A model generated the notes under the pieces. That model made no database searches, was not told where the DNA came from, and saw only the letters and a program-made list of their open reading frames with translations. From assembly GCA_029933125.1 (NCBI GenBank), contig JAOZOU010000001.1:1-64000 (forward strand): a stretch of 64,000 nucleotides of DNA. The letters run 5' to 3'. How positions within the stretch are numbered: the first letter of the stretch is position 1; each line of letters begins with the position of its first letter. The stretch comes from a bacterium (GTDB taxonomy: Bacteria; Arandabacterota; Arandabacteria; Arandabacterales; Arandabacteraceae). The translations under genes were made by a program, and so were the position numbers. Below are positions 42,890-51,731 of this stretch, piece by piece.

Positions 42890-44111
42890 TTGAACTCAGA
42901 TATTGCTCAATATTCTCGGAAGTTGCTATGTCAATCACTTCGATGCTGCCCTCAAGGCTCGTAGGATCCTTTAGTCCGCTGCCCGTTACGATGACGACAA
43001 CACATTCATCTCGCTTTATTATACCCTCTTTGCGTGCCTTTAGAAACCCCGCAAATCCTGCTGCTCCAGCAGGCTCAGCAAAGACACCACTCTCGTGTCC
43101 AAGCAATATCATACTTTCCACTATCTCCTCATCGCTTACCTTGATGGCCGCTCCCTGAGATTCCCGCAAAGCCCGTAGAGCCTTCCTCCAATTGCGTGGT
43201 TTCCCGACTCTTATGCTATCAGCGATAGTTTTAGCCCTTGCTGGAACAACCTCCGTCGATGAATTGAAAGCATCGACAATGGGGGATGCACCTTCAGCCT
43301 GAACACCGAGCAATCTAGGGATCCGAGAGATCTCTCCGAGATCCCTAAGCTCCTTAAAGGCTTTGTACTGGCCACTGATTATGCAGCCATCTCCGACTGA
43401 TACAACAAGCCAGTCAGGAACCTTGTATCCGAGCTGTTCATAAATTTCCAACGAACACGTCTTTTTCCCTTCAACCAAATAGGGGTTTATTGCACAGTTT
43501 CGGTTGAACCACTTCCATCTGGCAATGGCATCAGTTGCAACATCAAAAGCATCCTCGTAGGTACCCTTGACTCTGAAGACGCGGGTCGCACAGGCACCAA
43601 TTTGATAGAGTTTTGCCGCCGGTATGTTCTCTGGAACAAAAATGTAGCAGCTGAGTCCAGGTGAGGCTGAGAGAACTGCAAGCGATGAAGCAGCATTTCC
43701 AGTTGAAGCACAAGCGATTGCTGACCGCCCTTCCGCGACAGCCATGGCAATACCAATAGCACTTGCCCTATCCTTGAGTGAACCGCTCGGATTTACCGTG
43801 TCATCCTTAAGGTAAAGATCAGGTTGGTCTGTAGTTTTGCTCAAGCGATCGAATCTATAAAGTGGAGTCCAGCCTACCTTTAGCATATCCTGAGGAAGGT
43901 CATCTAGCGGGAGAATTTCAAGATACCGAAACATGCTGAGTTCTTGTCTCGTATCGAGGGGAGATTTTTCCAAACTCCTTCTTGCCTCTTCGTAATCGAA
44001 TTCAACATCGAGGATTCCCTCGAGTCCACATTCAGGGCACGTTATGAACCTCCCCGGTTGGTACTCTGCGCCACACTTCATGCATACCAGTCTCGCTACC
44101 TTCCCCATCAC
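42882..44111 (-). CDS. thrC: Threonine synthase (zinc-ribbon type), PLP-dependent
   Basis: 409 residues. N-terminal zinc ribbon LVCMKCGAEYQPGRFITCPECG, then the fold-type-II core with PLP lysine in LKDDTVNPSGSLKDRASAIG near residue 110, CASTGNAASSLA phosphate loop and VVSVGDGCIISGQYKAF. It closely fits threonine synthase (O-phosphohomoserine to threonine). In related selenium/purine loci this slot is held by YgeX, diaminopropionate ammonia-lyase, another fold-type-II enzyme; the zinc ribbon argues for true threonine synthase. No other threonine-pathway gene is adjacent. Confidence 0.85.
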   Translation of the reverse strand: MMGKVARLVCMKCGAEYQPGRFITCPECGLEGILDVEFDYEEARRSLEKSPLDTRQELSMFRYLEILPLDDLPQDMLKVGWTPLYRFDRLSKTTDQPDLYLKDDTVNPSGSLKDRASAIGIAMAVAEGRSAIACASTGNAASSLAVLSASPGLSCYIFVPENIPAAKLYQIGACATRVFRVKGTYEDAFDVATDAIARWKWFNRNCAINPYLVEGKKTCSLEIYEQLGYKVPDWLVVSVGDGCIISGQYKAFKELRDLGEISRIPRLLGVQAEGASPIVDAFNSSTEVVPARAKTIADSIRVGKPRNWRKALRALRESQGAAIKVSDEEIVESMILLGHESGVFAEPAGAAGFAGFLKARKEGIIKRDECVVVIVTGSGLKDPTSLEGSIEVIDIATSENIEQYLSSNG

Positions 44112-45448
44112 ACCCGCTCCCAGAGTTTGCGAGCTAATTCTCTTGCCCTGGCAAAAACCTTATCCTCATCGACCAGGCATGCCTTACCGTCTCTTATTAC
44201 CTGTTTGCCATCAACCAACACACTTTCCACCTTCAACTCTCCACTCATTAGATGCGCCCAGAGATTGTCTCCATTTAAAGGTGTTGGGGACTCATAAGCA
44301 AATATAGCAATGTCTGCAAGGCACCCCTTATCCAACAGGCCAACAGGCTTTCCCAGAATAGAACTCGCTATGAGCTGGTTGTTGTGGAGCAAGACGACCT
44401 CAGTTTCAATAAACCCAGCTGTAGGCGAGCGTTCAATAAGCCGCCAGCTGAGTATGCCGATGTAAGCATCGTCAAGAATATTTGCACCGAAGCCATCACT
44501 TCCAAGCCCAACCCTCACCCCACGCCTGAACATCTTGGCAACAGGAGCAACTCCAACAGCATTTGAGAGATTGGAGCGAGGACAGTGCACAACATTTGTG
44601 CGTGTCTCATTAAGAAGCGTTATTTCAGGGTCAGTCACATGAACGCAGTGAATTGCAAGGGTCCTATCTGAGAGAATCCCGGCTTCAGACAATCTCCTAA
44701 CTACACGCCGGCGATAGCGCTTTTGACTATCAATCACGTCATGGGCATCTTCAGCAACGTGGATGTGGAAACCAAGATTGTTAGCAGCTGCTGCCTCAGT
44801 TGCTTTAAGAAGGGTGGGCTGACTCAAAGTGAAAGATGCGTGAAGTCCCATGAGTGACGCGATACGGGATGTGTTCTCGGAAGCAATTCTCGCAAAACGT
44901 ACATTCTCTTCTATCCCGATGTTGGCTCGCTCCTGTCCATCACGATCTGAGACCTCATAGCAAACCGACCCGCGAATACCTGCCTCACTCATACCAGCTG
45001 CTATAGCATCAAGGCTTTGAGTGATAGCATAAGGACTTGAATGATGATCCAGGATTGTAGTAACACCGGCCTTTAGGCTCAGGAGACTCCCGACAAGCGC
45101 ACTCCAATAGCAATCTTCATAGGTCAAAGCCTTATCAAGCCGCCACCAGAGTGTCTCGAGGCGTTCAACAAAATTGCGTGCCGAGCCACCGAGGGCAACT
45201 CCTCTTGCAAGTGTGCTGTAAAGATGGGTATGACAGTTTATGAGACCTGGGGTGACAAGCTTGCCATTCGCATCTATCGTCTTGATCTTATAGCCTGTCG
45301 TATGCTTGGTATAGTCACCCTTGCCGACTTTAAGTATCTTGTTGTCCTTTATGAGGATCCACCCATCCTCTATCAAAGGTTGCTTGACCTTCCCCGTGAA
45401 AATCATCCCACCCTTTATCAAAGTCAGTTGCCTGGCATTTCGCTTCAA
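44108..45448 (-). CDS. ssnA: SsnA-type aminohydrolase
   Basis: 446 residues, amidohydrolase superfamily. Metal site: VTPGLINCHTHLYSTLARGVALGGSARNFVERLETLWWRLDKALT (about 67-110), HVAEDAHDVIDSQKRYRRRVVRRL (about 225), LAIHCVHV and LGSDGFGANILDDAY (about 310). The GGSARNFVERLE-LWW block is typical of SsnA, found in selenium-dependent molybdenum hydroxylase clusters and probably a purine-intermediate aminohydrolase. Start overlaps the hydantoinase stop by four bases. Confidence 0.93.
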   Translation of the reverse strand: MKRNARQLTLIKGGMIFTGKVKQPLIEDGWILIKDNKILKVGKGDYTKHTTGYKIKTIDANGKLVTPGLINCHTHLYSTLARGVALGGSARNFVERLETLWWRLDKALTYEDCYWSALVGSLLSLKAGVTTILDHHSSPYAITQSLDAIAAGMSEAGIRGSVCYEVSDRDGQERANIGIEENVRFARIASENTSRIASLMGLHASFTLSQPTLLKATEAAAANNLGFHIHVAEDAHDVIDSQKRYRRRVVRRLSEAGILSDRTLAIHCVHVTDPEITLLNETRTNVVHCPRSNLSNAVGVAPVAKMFRRGVRVGLGSDGFGANILDDAYIGILSWRLIERSPTAGFIETEVVLLHNNQLIASSILGKPVGLLDKGCLADIAIFAYESPTPLNGDNLWAHLMSGELKVESVLVDGKQVIRDGKACLVDEDKVFARARELARKLWERV

Positions 45449-46833
45449 AACGCTACCTCCGGATTTCGCTTTATGAAAATCCCATCACCCTGATCACCGA
45501 GGAATTCGCCATCCTTCTGGATGACTCTTCCGCGCAGCACGGTAAGGCCTGGAAAGCCTCTCAACTTCCATCCATCATACGGAGAGTAATCGCAGCGCAT
45601 ATGAAGACGCTGGGGCTTTATGGTAACTTCACGCTCAGGATCTATGACAATGATATCAGCATCACTACCAACTCTGATCGTACCCTTGCGCGGATAGAGA
45701 CCAAAAATCATAGCAGGGTTTGCACAAAGAGACCTTACAAAGGTCGTCTCGTCGATTCTTCCGGCCATCAATCCGTGCGTAAAAACGATGGGTAGGAGCG
45801 TTTCAATGCCCGGAAGTCCAAAAAGCATCTTCCTGAAATCACCTTGCCATGTATCTTTTTGCTTTCTCGTAAATGAGCAGTGGTCAGTTGCAAGTGTCTG
45901 CACAGACCCCATCTCAAGCGCTTCCCAAAGATATTCGTTATCATCATGACTTCTCAAGGGTGGGCATGTGGCATAGCGATGTCCGTAGCGTCCTTTGAGC
46001 AATGAATCAGTCAAAGTGAGAAACTGAGGACATGTCTCCGCTGTGGCTGGATAGCCTTGACTTTGCCACTCTTCGACAATGGCGCAACCTTCAGCTGTCG
46101 AAAGGTGGAAGATATGGACCCTTGCATCCCACAGCGAGGCGAGATATATAGCCCTCTGGACTGCCTCGGCTTCGGTGAAGTCGGGACGAGTAAGTGCATG
46201 CTGGATGGCTCCTTTCTTTCTGGTTACAACTGCTCTTCGAACGAGCGTTGATATGATATGAGGATTCTCAGCATGTAGGCCAATCACAGCACCAAGCTTT
46301 GAGGCTTGCTCGAAGCACTCAAAGAGCATCCCATCATCAGCCATCCATCCTCTCTCAGCATAGATCATATATAGTTTAAAGCTGCTAATACCCTGCCTCA
46401 CAACTTTGGTCATCTCTTTTCGCACGCGGTCATTCCAGTGAGTGATTGCGCAGTGAAGGCTAAAGTCAACAGCGGACTTGGCTTGCGCCACACCCCTCCG
46501 CTCTGCTATAGCCTCAAGTAGAGATCCACCTCTTTTCTGAGTTGCAAAATCGATTAGGGTTGTTACTCCTCCAAAGGCGGCAGCAACTGAGCCAGAGGCA
46601 AAATCATCACATGAGACTGTCCTTCCAACCGGGAGTTCAAGATGTACATGACTGTCAATGACCCCTGGCATAACAATTTTGTTGGAGGCATCTATGATCT
46701 CCTCAGCAGGAGGTAAGGCTCTCGAATCACCGATGAAGGCGATCTTTCCTGCCTTTACACCAATCGAGGCATGCATCGAACCTGTCTCGGTCAATATCCT
46801 CCCATTGGTTATCATTAGATCCAGTCTTGCCAC
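45445..46833 (-). CDS. hydA: Dihydropyrimidinase / hydantoinase
   Basis: 462 residues. Cyclic-amidase family: VMPGVIDSHVHLELPVGRTVSCDDFASGSVAAAFGGVTTLIDFA (about 55-97), carboxylated lysine in GISSFKLYMIYAERGWMADDG near 150, then VIGLHAENPHII, IFHLSTAEGCAIVEEW and QTLATDHCSFTRKQKD. It opens dihydropyrimidine or hydantoin rings reversibly. With PreA/PreT upstream this makes a dihydrouracil pathway possible; in purine loci the homologue (YgeZ/HyuA) acts on purine-derived ring intermediates. Coupled to SsnA downstream. Confidence 0.94.
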   Translation of the reverse strand: MARLDLMITNGRILTETGSMHASIGVKAGKIAFIGDSRALPPAEEIIDASNKIVMPGVIDSHVHLELPVGRTVSCDDFASGSVAAAFGGVTTLIDFATQKRGGSLLEAIAERRGVAQAKSAVDFSLHCAITHWNDRVRKEMTKVVRQGISSFKLYMIYAERGWMADDGMLFECFEQASKLGAVIGLHAENPHIISTLVRRAVVTRKKGAIQHALTRPDFTEAEAVQRAIYLASLWDARVHIFHLSTAEGCAIVEEWQSQGYPATAETCPQFLTLTDSLLKGRYGHRYATCPPLRSHDDNEYLWEALEMGSVQTLATDHCSFTRKQKDTWQGDFRKMLFGLPGIETLLPIVFTHGLMAGRIDETTFVRSLCANPAMIFGLYPRKGTIRVGSDADIIVIDPEREVTIKPQRLHMRCDYSPYDGWKLRGFPGLTVLRGRVIQKDGEFLGDQGDGIFIKRNPEVAF

Positions 46834-46872
46834 TTTCGCCTCCTGAGTCAGCCTGGATTAGAAAGGTGCGAG

Positions 46873-47097
46873 CTAGCCTCCACTCACCGGGGCGATAAGT
46901 TCAACTGTGGAGCCATCATTCAGTTGGGTATCAAAATCACCGAGAGTCCCATCAACAACCACCAGCATAACGAGGTCACTACTTATGCCAAGAGCATCAA
47001 GGAGATCACTAACCCTGGATGCTTCCTCCAAAGTAACCTTACCAGAAGCCGGTATCGCTGGGGATAGATGTGAGCTTGCCCTTATACCAACTTCCAC
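46873..47097 (-). CDS. MoaD/ThiS-like ubiquitin-fold sulfur carrier
   Basis: 74 residues from a GTG with GGAGGG seven bases upstream. It has the beta-grasp pattern and ends in the required double glycine (VELIAPVSGG), the site of adenylation and thiocarboxylation. It could be the small subunit of molybdopterin synthase, fitting the molybdenum enzyme operon it heads, or a ThiS-like carrier. No MoaE or MoeB gene is in the window. Confidence 0.85.
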   Translation of the reverse strand: MEVGIRASSHLSPAIPASGKVTLEEASRVSDLLDALGISSDLVMLVVVDGTLGDFDTQLNDGSTVELIAPVSGG

Positions 47098-47120
47098 CTG
47101 CTAACCCTCCATAACCAAGA

Positions 47121-47149
47121 ATGCTATCATGCGACAGTAATTGAGTCAA
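47121..47149 (-). promoter_or_regulatory. Candidate promoter of the MoaD-hydantoinase operon
   Basis: On the minus strand TTGACT (47149-47144) and TAGCAT (47126-47121) are 17 bases apart, matching consensus at five and four positions. It lies in the 61-base gap behind the M28 peptidase gene and about 25 bases before the MoaD-like GTG, and would drive the long overlapping gene series down to the adenine deaminase region. Confidence 0.4.
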
Positions 47150-47158
47150 TCAGGTGAG

Positions 47159-49255
47159 CTAGCGGTCAACAGCAAAAAGGGTCTGCTCCACTGCTCGATC
47201 GGACTCGCCGATTATCCTGGCTCTTGCGACTAAGAGATATATCCCCGGGGCAAGATCGCCATCAAAGATAAAATCGCTAAGATCGATATTTGCGTTATAG
47301 CCAATTTCGAAATCTTTGAAAACATTGGTGAGCTTGAGCTTTCCCTCACCTATCATTCTACCTGTGATATCGAACACCGAAATCTCCAGAACTGCAATGG
47401 GATCGGTCTCACGATAGAGAATCTCAAAGGCAAGCTTTGCTGATCTAACATCGGTGAGGGGATTGGGATACACATGGAGCTTATCGAAGACGAGATGCTC
47501 AGGCATGACAGTCTGCTCCACATGTGTTTCATTGTTTCCAAGATCGGATTCGATACCTTCGACAATCGGAAGAAGTACGAAGGTTAAGGTCAGATCCCCA
47601 TAGAATCCCTCGGCGAGCTGCCATGAGGCTACAAGATCGCTGCTCATACCCTTTGCCAGAAAGATCTCGAGAGTATCATCGTAGACCAGTCTGCCAGATT
47701 GTCTTTCCCCTTCCCATATCTCGAGGCTATAGGGCACAGGCTCGCGCATGGAGCCTCCCAGATTGGTGGCACGTATTTTGGCAGTAACCTCACTTCCTTC
47801 AACCAGGGGTTCACCCCAGTCACGCCCTGGCCAGTTCAGCTCTATGCTCGAGGGCGAAAGTGCGATATCGCTTAAGGAATCCTCACCAACGGTGGCGAAT
47901 TGACTCATAAAATCGGTTACCAATCTGATCACATCGCAGACCTGACCGATGTCCACATTGCCAAGGGTATCGGATGTTGTGTGATAGTAGGGATAGGCAG
48001 GTACCCCACTCTCCTCAGTACGATCATTAAGCATAATCCCGGGAATTCCTTGTGCCCAGAAGGATGCATGATCACTGTTGTAAATGCCAGTACGATTCTT
48101 CCCCACGAGTGGAAGGCTGAAAGAAGAATCGGCACAAGAAGTTAGAAGCGCGGCAAGCCAAGCAGATTTCCAATCATAGGTTATCTCGATCAATTTAGAA
48201 GGTTGAGCATACCCCAGCATATCAAAATTGATAACGCCGATTATGGAGTCTGCCTGAGACAGATGGTTGACATAGTAAGAACTTCCAAGAAGTCCCTGCT
48301 CTTCGCCCGAGAAGGCGATGAACTTGAGACCTACATCAAGATCAACATTGGCAAGCAGACGGGCGCATTCAAGAACCGCGACCACGCCGCTACCATTATC
48401 ATCCGATCCAGGTGCAGGATCGGTTTGCCAATCCCAGTCGGCCTCACGATAAGCTGTTGCGTCGTAGTGAGCACAGATGACATAGCTAGCACTGGTTCGC
48501 CTGCCCGGTCTCGAAGCTATTATGTTTACAAGATGCTTTCCATGAGGGCAGAGCGATATCTCAAAGTGCATCGTATCAACTGACCATGCAGGATCACTGA
48601 GATAGGTCCGCAAAAGATTGGTGAGAAAAGGAACAACCTCATCGTAGGTTTCACTTCGGCAGGAGTATCGCGTCTTGTAGGTCTGGCTCGAGGAGTCAAA
48701 GCAGAGGAAAGTGAGATTCTCGAGGACGTTTAAGGTATCAACCTCTGCAATCTGCGGCTCTGCCAATCTCTCTGGAAGCCGTTCTTTCCTCGAAAGAAGC
48801 TTCCTCGATAAGACCTCACCGAAGGATGGCTCAAGTAAACGTTTAAGGGGAGTCCACTGAATAGGCGAAACAATCAAGCCCTCCCTCCTCATATCCTCAA
48901 CAGCATCGGTTTTCGCTGCAAGCACCCAGGTTCCCGGTCTCGAAAAGTAGATTACCACATTGGATCTTGTGTCAAGGCTCTGCTTGCTCACACCATGTGC
49001 AATCCACATGGGAACGTCAGGCTTATCTCCAACTATACGCAACTCACGCCGAAGGCTGCCTTTGCTATCAGAGGGGACCACCACAAGAACTGACTCAGCA
49101 CTTACAATAAAAGCTGGAAAATCCCCAAGTTCGGCACTCTCATCCGTGACAATTCCAACAACAGCAAGCACTGAGTCCCTGTCAGTGCCTGCGCAATGGA
49201 CAATAGCTGGAAAGAGCAGGACATAACACGCAATAACGAAAACAAGTTTTCTCAT
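47159..49255 (-). CDS. M28 aminopeptidase, secreted, with C-terminal sorting-type domain
   Basis: The start at 49255 (MRKLVFVIACYVLLFPAIVHCAG) overlaps the PreA stop (ATGA) and follows GAGGGAAAG; the track's 49276 start lies deeper in PreA. About 698 residues. The zinc peptidase core has VICAHYDATAYREADWDWQTDPAPGSDDNGSGVVAVLECARLL and FIAFSGEEQGLLGSSYY near 265-330, and FDMLGYAQPSK. A CARDB-like region follows, then an end domain VYPNPLTDVRSAKLAFEI...ISVFDITGRMI...GIYLLVARA typical of type IX-like sorting or FlgD-like tails. An exported peptidase coupled to a cytosolic dehydrogenase gene is odd. Confidence 0.9.
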   Translation of the reverse strand: MRKLVFVIACYVLLFPAIVHCAGTDRDSVLAVVGIVTDESAELGDFPAFIVSAESVLVVVPSDSKGSLRRELRIVGDKPDVPMWIAHGVSKQSLDTRSNVVIYFSRPGTWVLAAKTDAVEDMRREGLIVSPIQWTPLKRLLEPSFGEVLSRKLLSRKERLPERLAEPQIAEVDTLNVLENLTFLCFDSSSQTYKTRYSCRSETYDEVVPFLTNLLRTYLSDPAWSVDTMHFEISLCPHGKHLVNIIASRPGRRTSASYVICAHYDATAYREADWDWQTDPAPGSDDNGSGVVAVLECARLLANVDLDVGLKFIAFSGEEQGLLGSSYYVNHLSQADSIIGVINFDMLGYAQPSKLIEITYDWKSAWLAALLTSCADSSFSLPLVGKNRTGIYNSDHASFWAQGIPGIMLNDRTEESGVPAYPYYHTTSDTLGNVDIGQVCDVIRLVTDFMSQFATVGEDSLSDIALSPSSIELNWPGRDWGEPLVEGSEVTAKIRATNLGGSMREPVPYSLEIWEGERQSGRLVYDDTLEIFLAKGMSSDLVASWQLAEGFYGDLTLTFVLLPIVEGIESDLGNNETHVEQTVMPEHLVFDKLHVYPNPLTDVRSAKLAFEILYRETDPIAVLEISVFDITGRMIGEGKLKLTNVFKDFEIGYNANIDLSDFIFDGDLAPGIYLLVARARIIGESDRAVEQTLFAVDR

Positions 49256-50439
49256 CTTTCCCTCAATGTTAAGCATCCCCTAACTGGACAAACGCTGACA
49301 CAAAGACCGCAACCAACGCATCTATCTTCATCGATATGGGGCAATCTGTCTTCAGAGACCTTTATAGCCTGATGTCCACCATCTCTGCAAGCAACATAGC
49401 ACCGCCCGTCCCGGAGACAAATCTCCTCATCAATGTGGGCAACAACCCTGTAATCCCTCGAAAGCTCCTCATGCCTGGTAATGTTGGGAAGGCTTTTACC
49501 TACAAGTCCTTCGGGAGATGTCATGCCTTTGGATTCGAGATAATAGGAAAGACCATCAATAAGATCTTCGATTATCGAATAACCCCACTTCATGACAGCT
49601 GTACACAACTGAACATTGCGTGCACCGGCAAGCATGAACTCAACAGCGTCCTGCCAGGTTGTCACCCCCCCAACACCTGAGATGTCTATCTCCACATTTT
49701 TCGCAATCTCAGCCACGCACTTCAGAGCAATTGGTTTTATGGGTGGCCCAGAATATCCTCCATAGGTTGAGAGCCCGGCAACTGAAGGAATAACCTTCAT
49801 AGTCTCAATGTCGATTCCGACTAAAGCCTTTACAGTATTTATCGCGCATACTCCATCGGCACCGCTCCTCTTGACAGCTCTGGCGATATCGACAATATCT
49901 GTGACGTTGGGAGTCAACTTGATAACAACCGGAATCTTCACAGCTTGCTTCACCCAGCTAGCAGTCCTCTCAGTAAGCTCGGCATTCTGGCCGATGACCG
50001 AGCCCATACCTCTCTCAGGCATACCATGGGGACAGCTGAAGCTGCATTCAATCATGTCTGCTCCTGCCCCTTCAACACGGCGAGCTGCTTCCTGCCAGTC
50101 TTCCTTCGACGATGCCATTATGCTGGCTATGACCACATTCTTAGGATAGCGCTTCTTGAGCCTTTCTATATCCTGTTCCCATTCCTTTAGTGGACGGTCC
50201 GAAATCAGGTCGATGTTTTCCATTCCAAGCAGGCGTTCACCTTCATGGTCGAGACCAACAATCATCGGATAGACAAGGTTGACCTCTTCACGTTCAACAG
50301 CCATGGTCTTAAGAACAGCAGAAGACCATCCTGCATCGAAAGCTCGTTCGACCATCTCACCTGTTCCAGTAGATGGGCTAGCCGCCAGCGTGAAAGGATC
50401 CGGAAACTCAACTCCACAGAAGCTTAATCTCAGATCCAT
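49252..50439 (-). CDS. preA: NAD-dependent dihydropyrimidine dehydrogenase subunit PreA
   Basis: 395 residues. FMN-barrel domain: VEFPDPFTLAASPSTGTGEMVERAFDAGWSSAVLKT, catalytic-cysteine loop IECSFSCPHGMPERGMGSVIGQN near 125-150, IPVVIKLTPNVTDIVDIARAVKRSGADGVCAINTV, and ISGVGGVTTWQDAVEFMLAGARNVQLCTAVM. C-terminal ferredoxin domain has CVGCGLCVSVCPVRGC and a second Cys set (EEICLRDGRCYVACRDGG). It interconverts uracil/thymine and their dihydro forms. The ATG overlaps the PreT stop by one base. Confidence 0.95.
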   Translation of the reverse strand: MDLRLSFCGVEFPDPFTLAASPSTGTGEMVERAFDAGWSSAVLKTMAVEREEVNLVYPMIVGLDHEGERLLGMENIDLISDRPLKEWEQDIERLKKRYPKNVVIASIMASSKEDWQEAARRVEGAGADMIECSFSCPHGMPERGMGSVIGQNAELTERTASWVKQAVKIPVVIKLTPNVTDIVDIARAVKRSGADGVCAINTVKALVGIDIETMKVIPSVAGLSTYGGYSGPPIKPIALKCVAEIAKNVEIDISGVGGVTTWQDAVEFMLAGARNVQLCTAVMKWGYSIIEDLIDGLSYYLESKGMTSPEGLVGKSLPNITRHEELSRDYRVVAHIDEEICLRDGRCYVACRDGGHQAIKVSEDRLPHIDEDRCVGCGLCVSVCPVRGCLTLRER

Positions 50440-51731
50440 TATGCCTGCCTCATAAGGAACATGGAAATAGCCCTTGCAGCTTTGAGACCATCAGCCACTG
50501 CTTCAACAACAAGTCCCTTTGGGCGAACAAGATCACCACCAGCAAAAATCCCTTCCTCAGCAGTCATCATTGTATTCTCATCAATCCTAAGCCTTCCGCC
50601 ATCAAGTGTGAGGTTGAAATTTGCTTTCAGCCAGGAGGCATCAGGCATTCGCCCGATTGCCAGAACGATGTGGTCAAAATCGATGCTGAATTCGCTTCCC
50701 GATACGGGAAGAGGTTTTGGCCTACCCGATTCATCCACAGGACCTGGTCGAGTTCTTACGAGCAGGAGCCTCTTTCGATCCTCCCGGGATAAGATCCGCA
50801 AAGGAGCCACATTGAATTCAAACTTCACTCCACCGATCAGGGCTTCCTCAACCTGATGCTCAAAAGCTGGCATCTCTTCACGTCCACGCCTGTAGAGGAC
50901 GGTTACATCACTTTCGGTATGAAGCTTCAGCGAAAGAGCAACGTCACAGGCGGTATTACCTCCTCCTATCACCCCGATTTTCCCCTTGAGTCCACCCAAG
51001 CTCTCATCACCATGAGCGAGGTCGGAGAGTAATTTGAAACCATCAACTGCTGCATCGCTACCTTCCAAGGGAATTGTTGTTGGCTGCCAGAGACCTGTTG
51101 CAAGAAATATTGCAGCGAATCCGTCGGAATGAAGTCGAGTCTTGCTGAGATGGGCTGGATCGATTTTCTTGCGAACCTCGATACCGCTCAGGGCATAGTC
51201 GAGCTCAGCCTCAACGATATCTCTATCTACCCTGTGAGGTGGAATTGCAGATGTGAGAAGACCACCCGCTTGATTTCCCCTCTCGAAGACAACAGCACAA
51301 ACATCAGCACGCTTGAGATAGTAGGCGCAGGCAATGCCAGCTGGCCCCGAGCCAATGATTGCAACCTTGGTTTGAGGCGATGGTTCTTTCACCTTGGGGA
51401 ATGCATGGCTTCCGAAGACGAATGCTGAAAGTTGCAAATCCCGTATCCTTATTCCAGCACCTACCCTATTTAGCACACATGCTTCTTCACACAGCTTGCC
51501 CCTGGGACATGTCATGCCGCATGTACCAGCAAGAACATTGTTCGCAACTATCTTTCTGAGTGCTCCAGCAAAGTCGCCAAAGCGTATGCGCCTTATGAAA
51601 GTGGCAACACGCACACCCGCAGGACAGGCTCTCTCACAGGGAGCTTCGTAACATGCAAGGCATCTCGAGGCTTCGATTATCGCCTGATCTTTGCTGGACG
51701 TGCGTAGTGCAAGTGAATGGCCTGGTTTCAT
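50439..51731 (-). CDS. preT: Dihydropyrimidine dehydrogenase subunit PreT (FAD/NAD, Fe-S)
   Basis: 430 residues. N-terminal Fe-S region RCLACYEAPCERACPAGVRVATFIRRIRFGDFAGALRKIVANNVLAGTCGMTCPRGKLCEEACV; FAD-binding GSGPAGIACAYYLKRADVCAVVFERGNQAGGLL near 130; NAD-binding VIGGGNTACDVALSLKLHTESDVTVLYRRGREEMPAF near 255; ends GIFAGGDLVRPKGLVVEAVADGLKAA. It feeds electrons to PreA. YgfK and glutamate synthase small chains share this fold, but the adjacent PreA gene decides the call. Start overlaps the HHH-barrel stop by four bases. Confidence 0.92.
   Translation of the reverse strand: MKPGHSLALRTSSKDQAIIEASRCLACYEAPCERACPAGVRVATFIRRIRFGDFAGALRKIVANNVLAGTCGMTCPRGKLCEEACVLNRVGAGIRIRDLQLSAFVFGSHAFPKVKEPSPQTKVAIIGSGPAGIACAYYLKRADVCAVVFERGNQAGGLLTSAIPPHRVDRDIVEAELDYALSGIEVRKKIDPAHLSKTRLHSDGFAAIFLATGLWQPTTIPLEGSDAAVDGFKLLSDLAHGDESLGGLKGKIGVIGGGNTACDVALSLKLHTESDVTVLYRRGREEMPAFEHQVEEALIGGVKFEFNVAPLRILSREDRKRLLLVRTRPGPVDESGRPKPLPVSGSEFSIDFDHIVLAIGRMPDASWLKANFNLTLDGGRLRIDENTMMTAEEGIFAGGDLVRPKGLVVEAVADGLKAARAISMFLMRQA

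Noticed and set aside
36817-47097. In-frame UGA selenocysteine in the selenium-linked genes
   Set aside because: All genes in the cluster read through without internal stops at expected lengths; the selenium link is via the cofactor, not selenocysteine.
50439-51731. Glutamate synthase small subunit or YgfK
   Set aside because: The fold is shared, but length and the overlapping PreA gene favour PreT.
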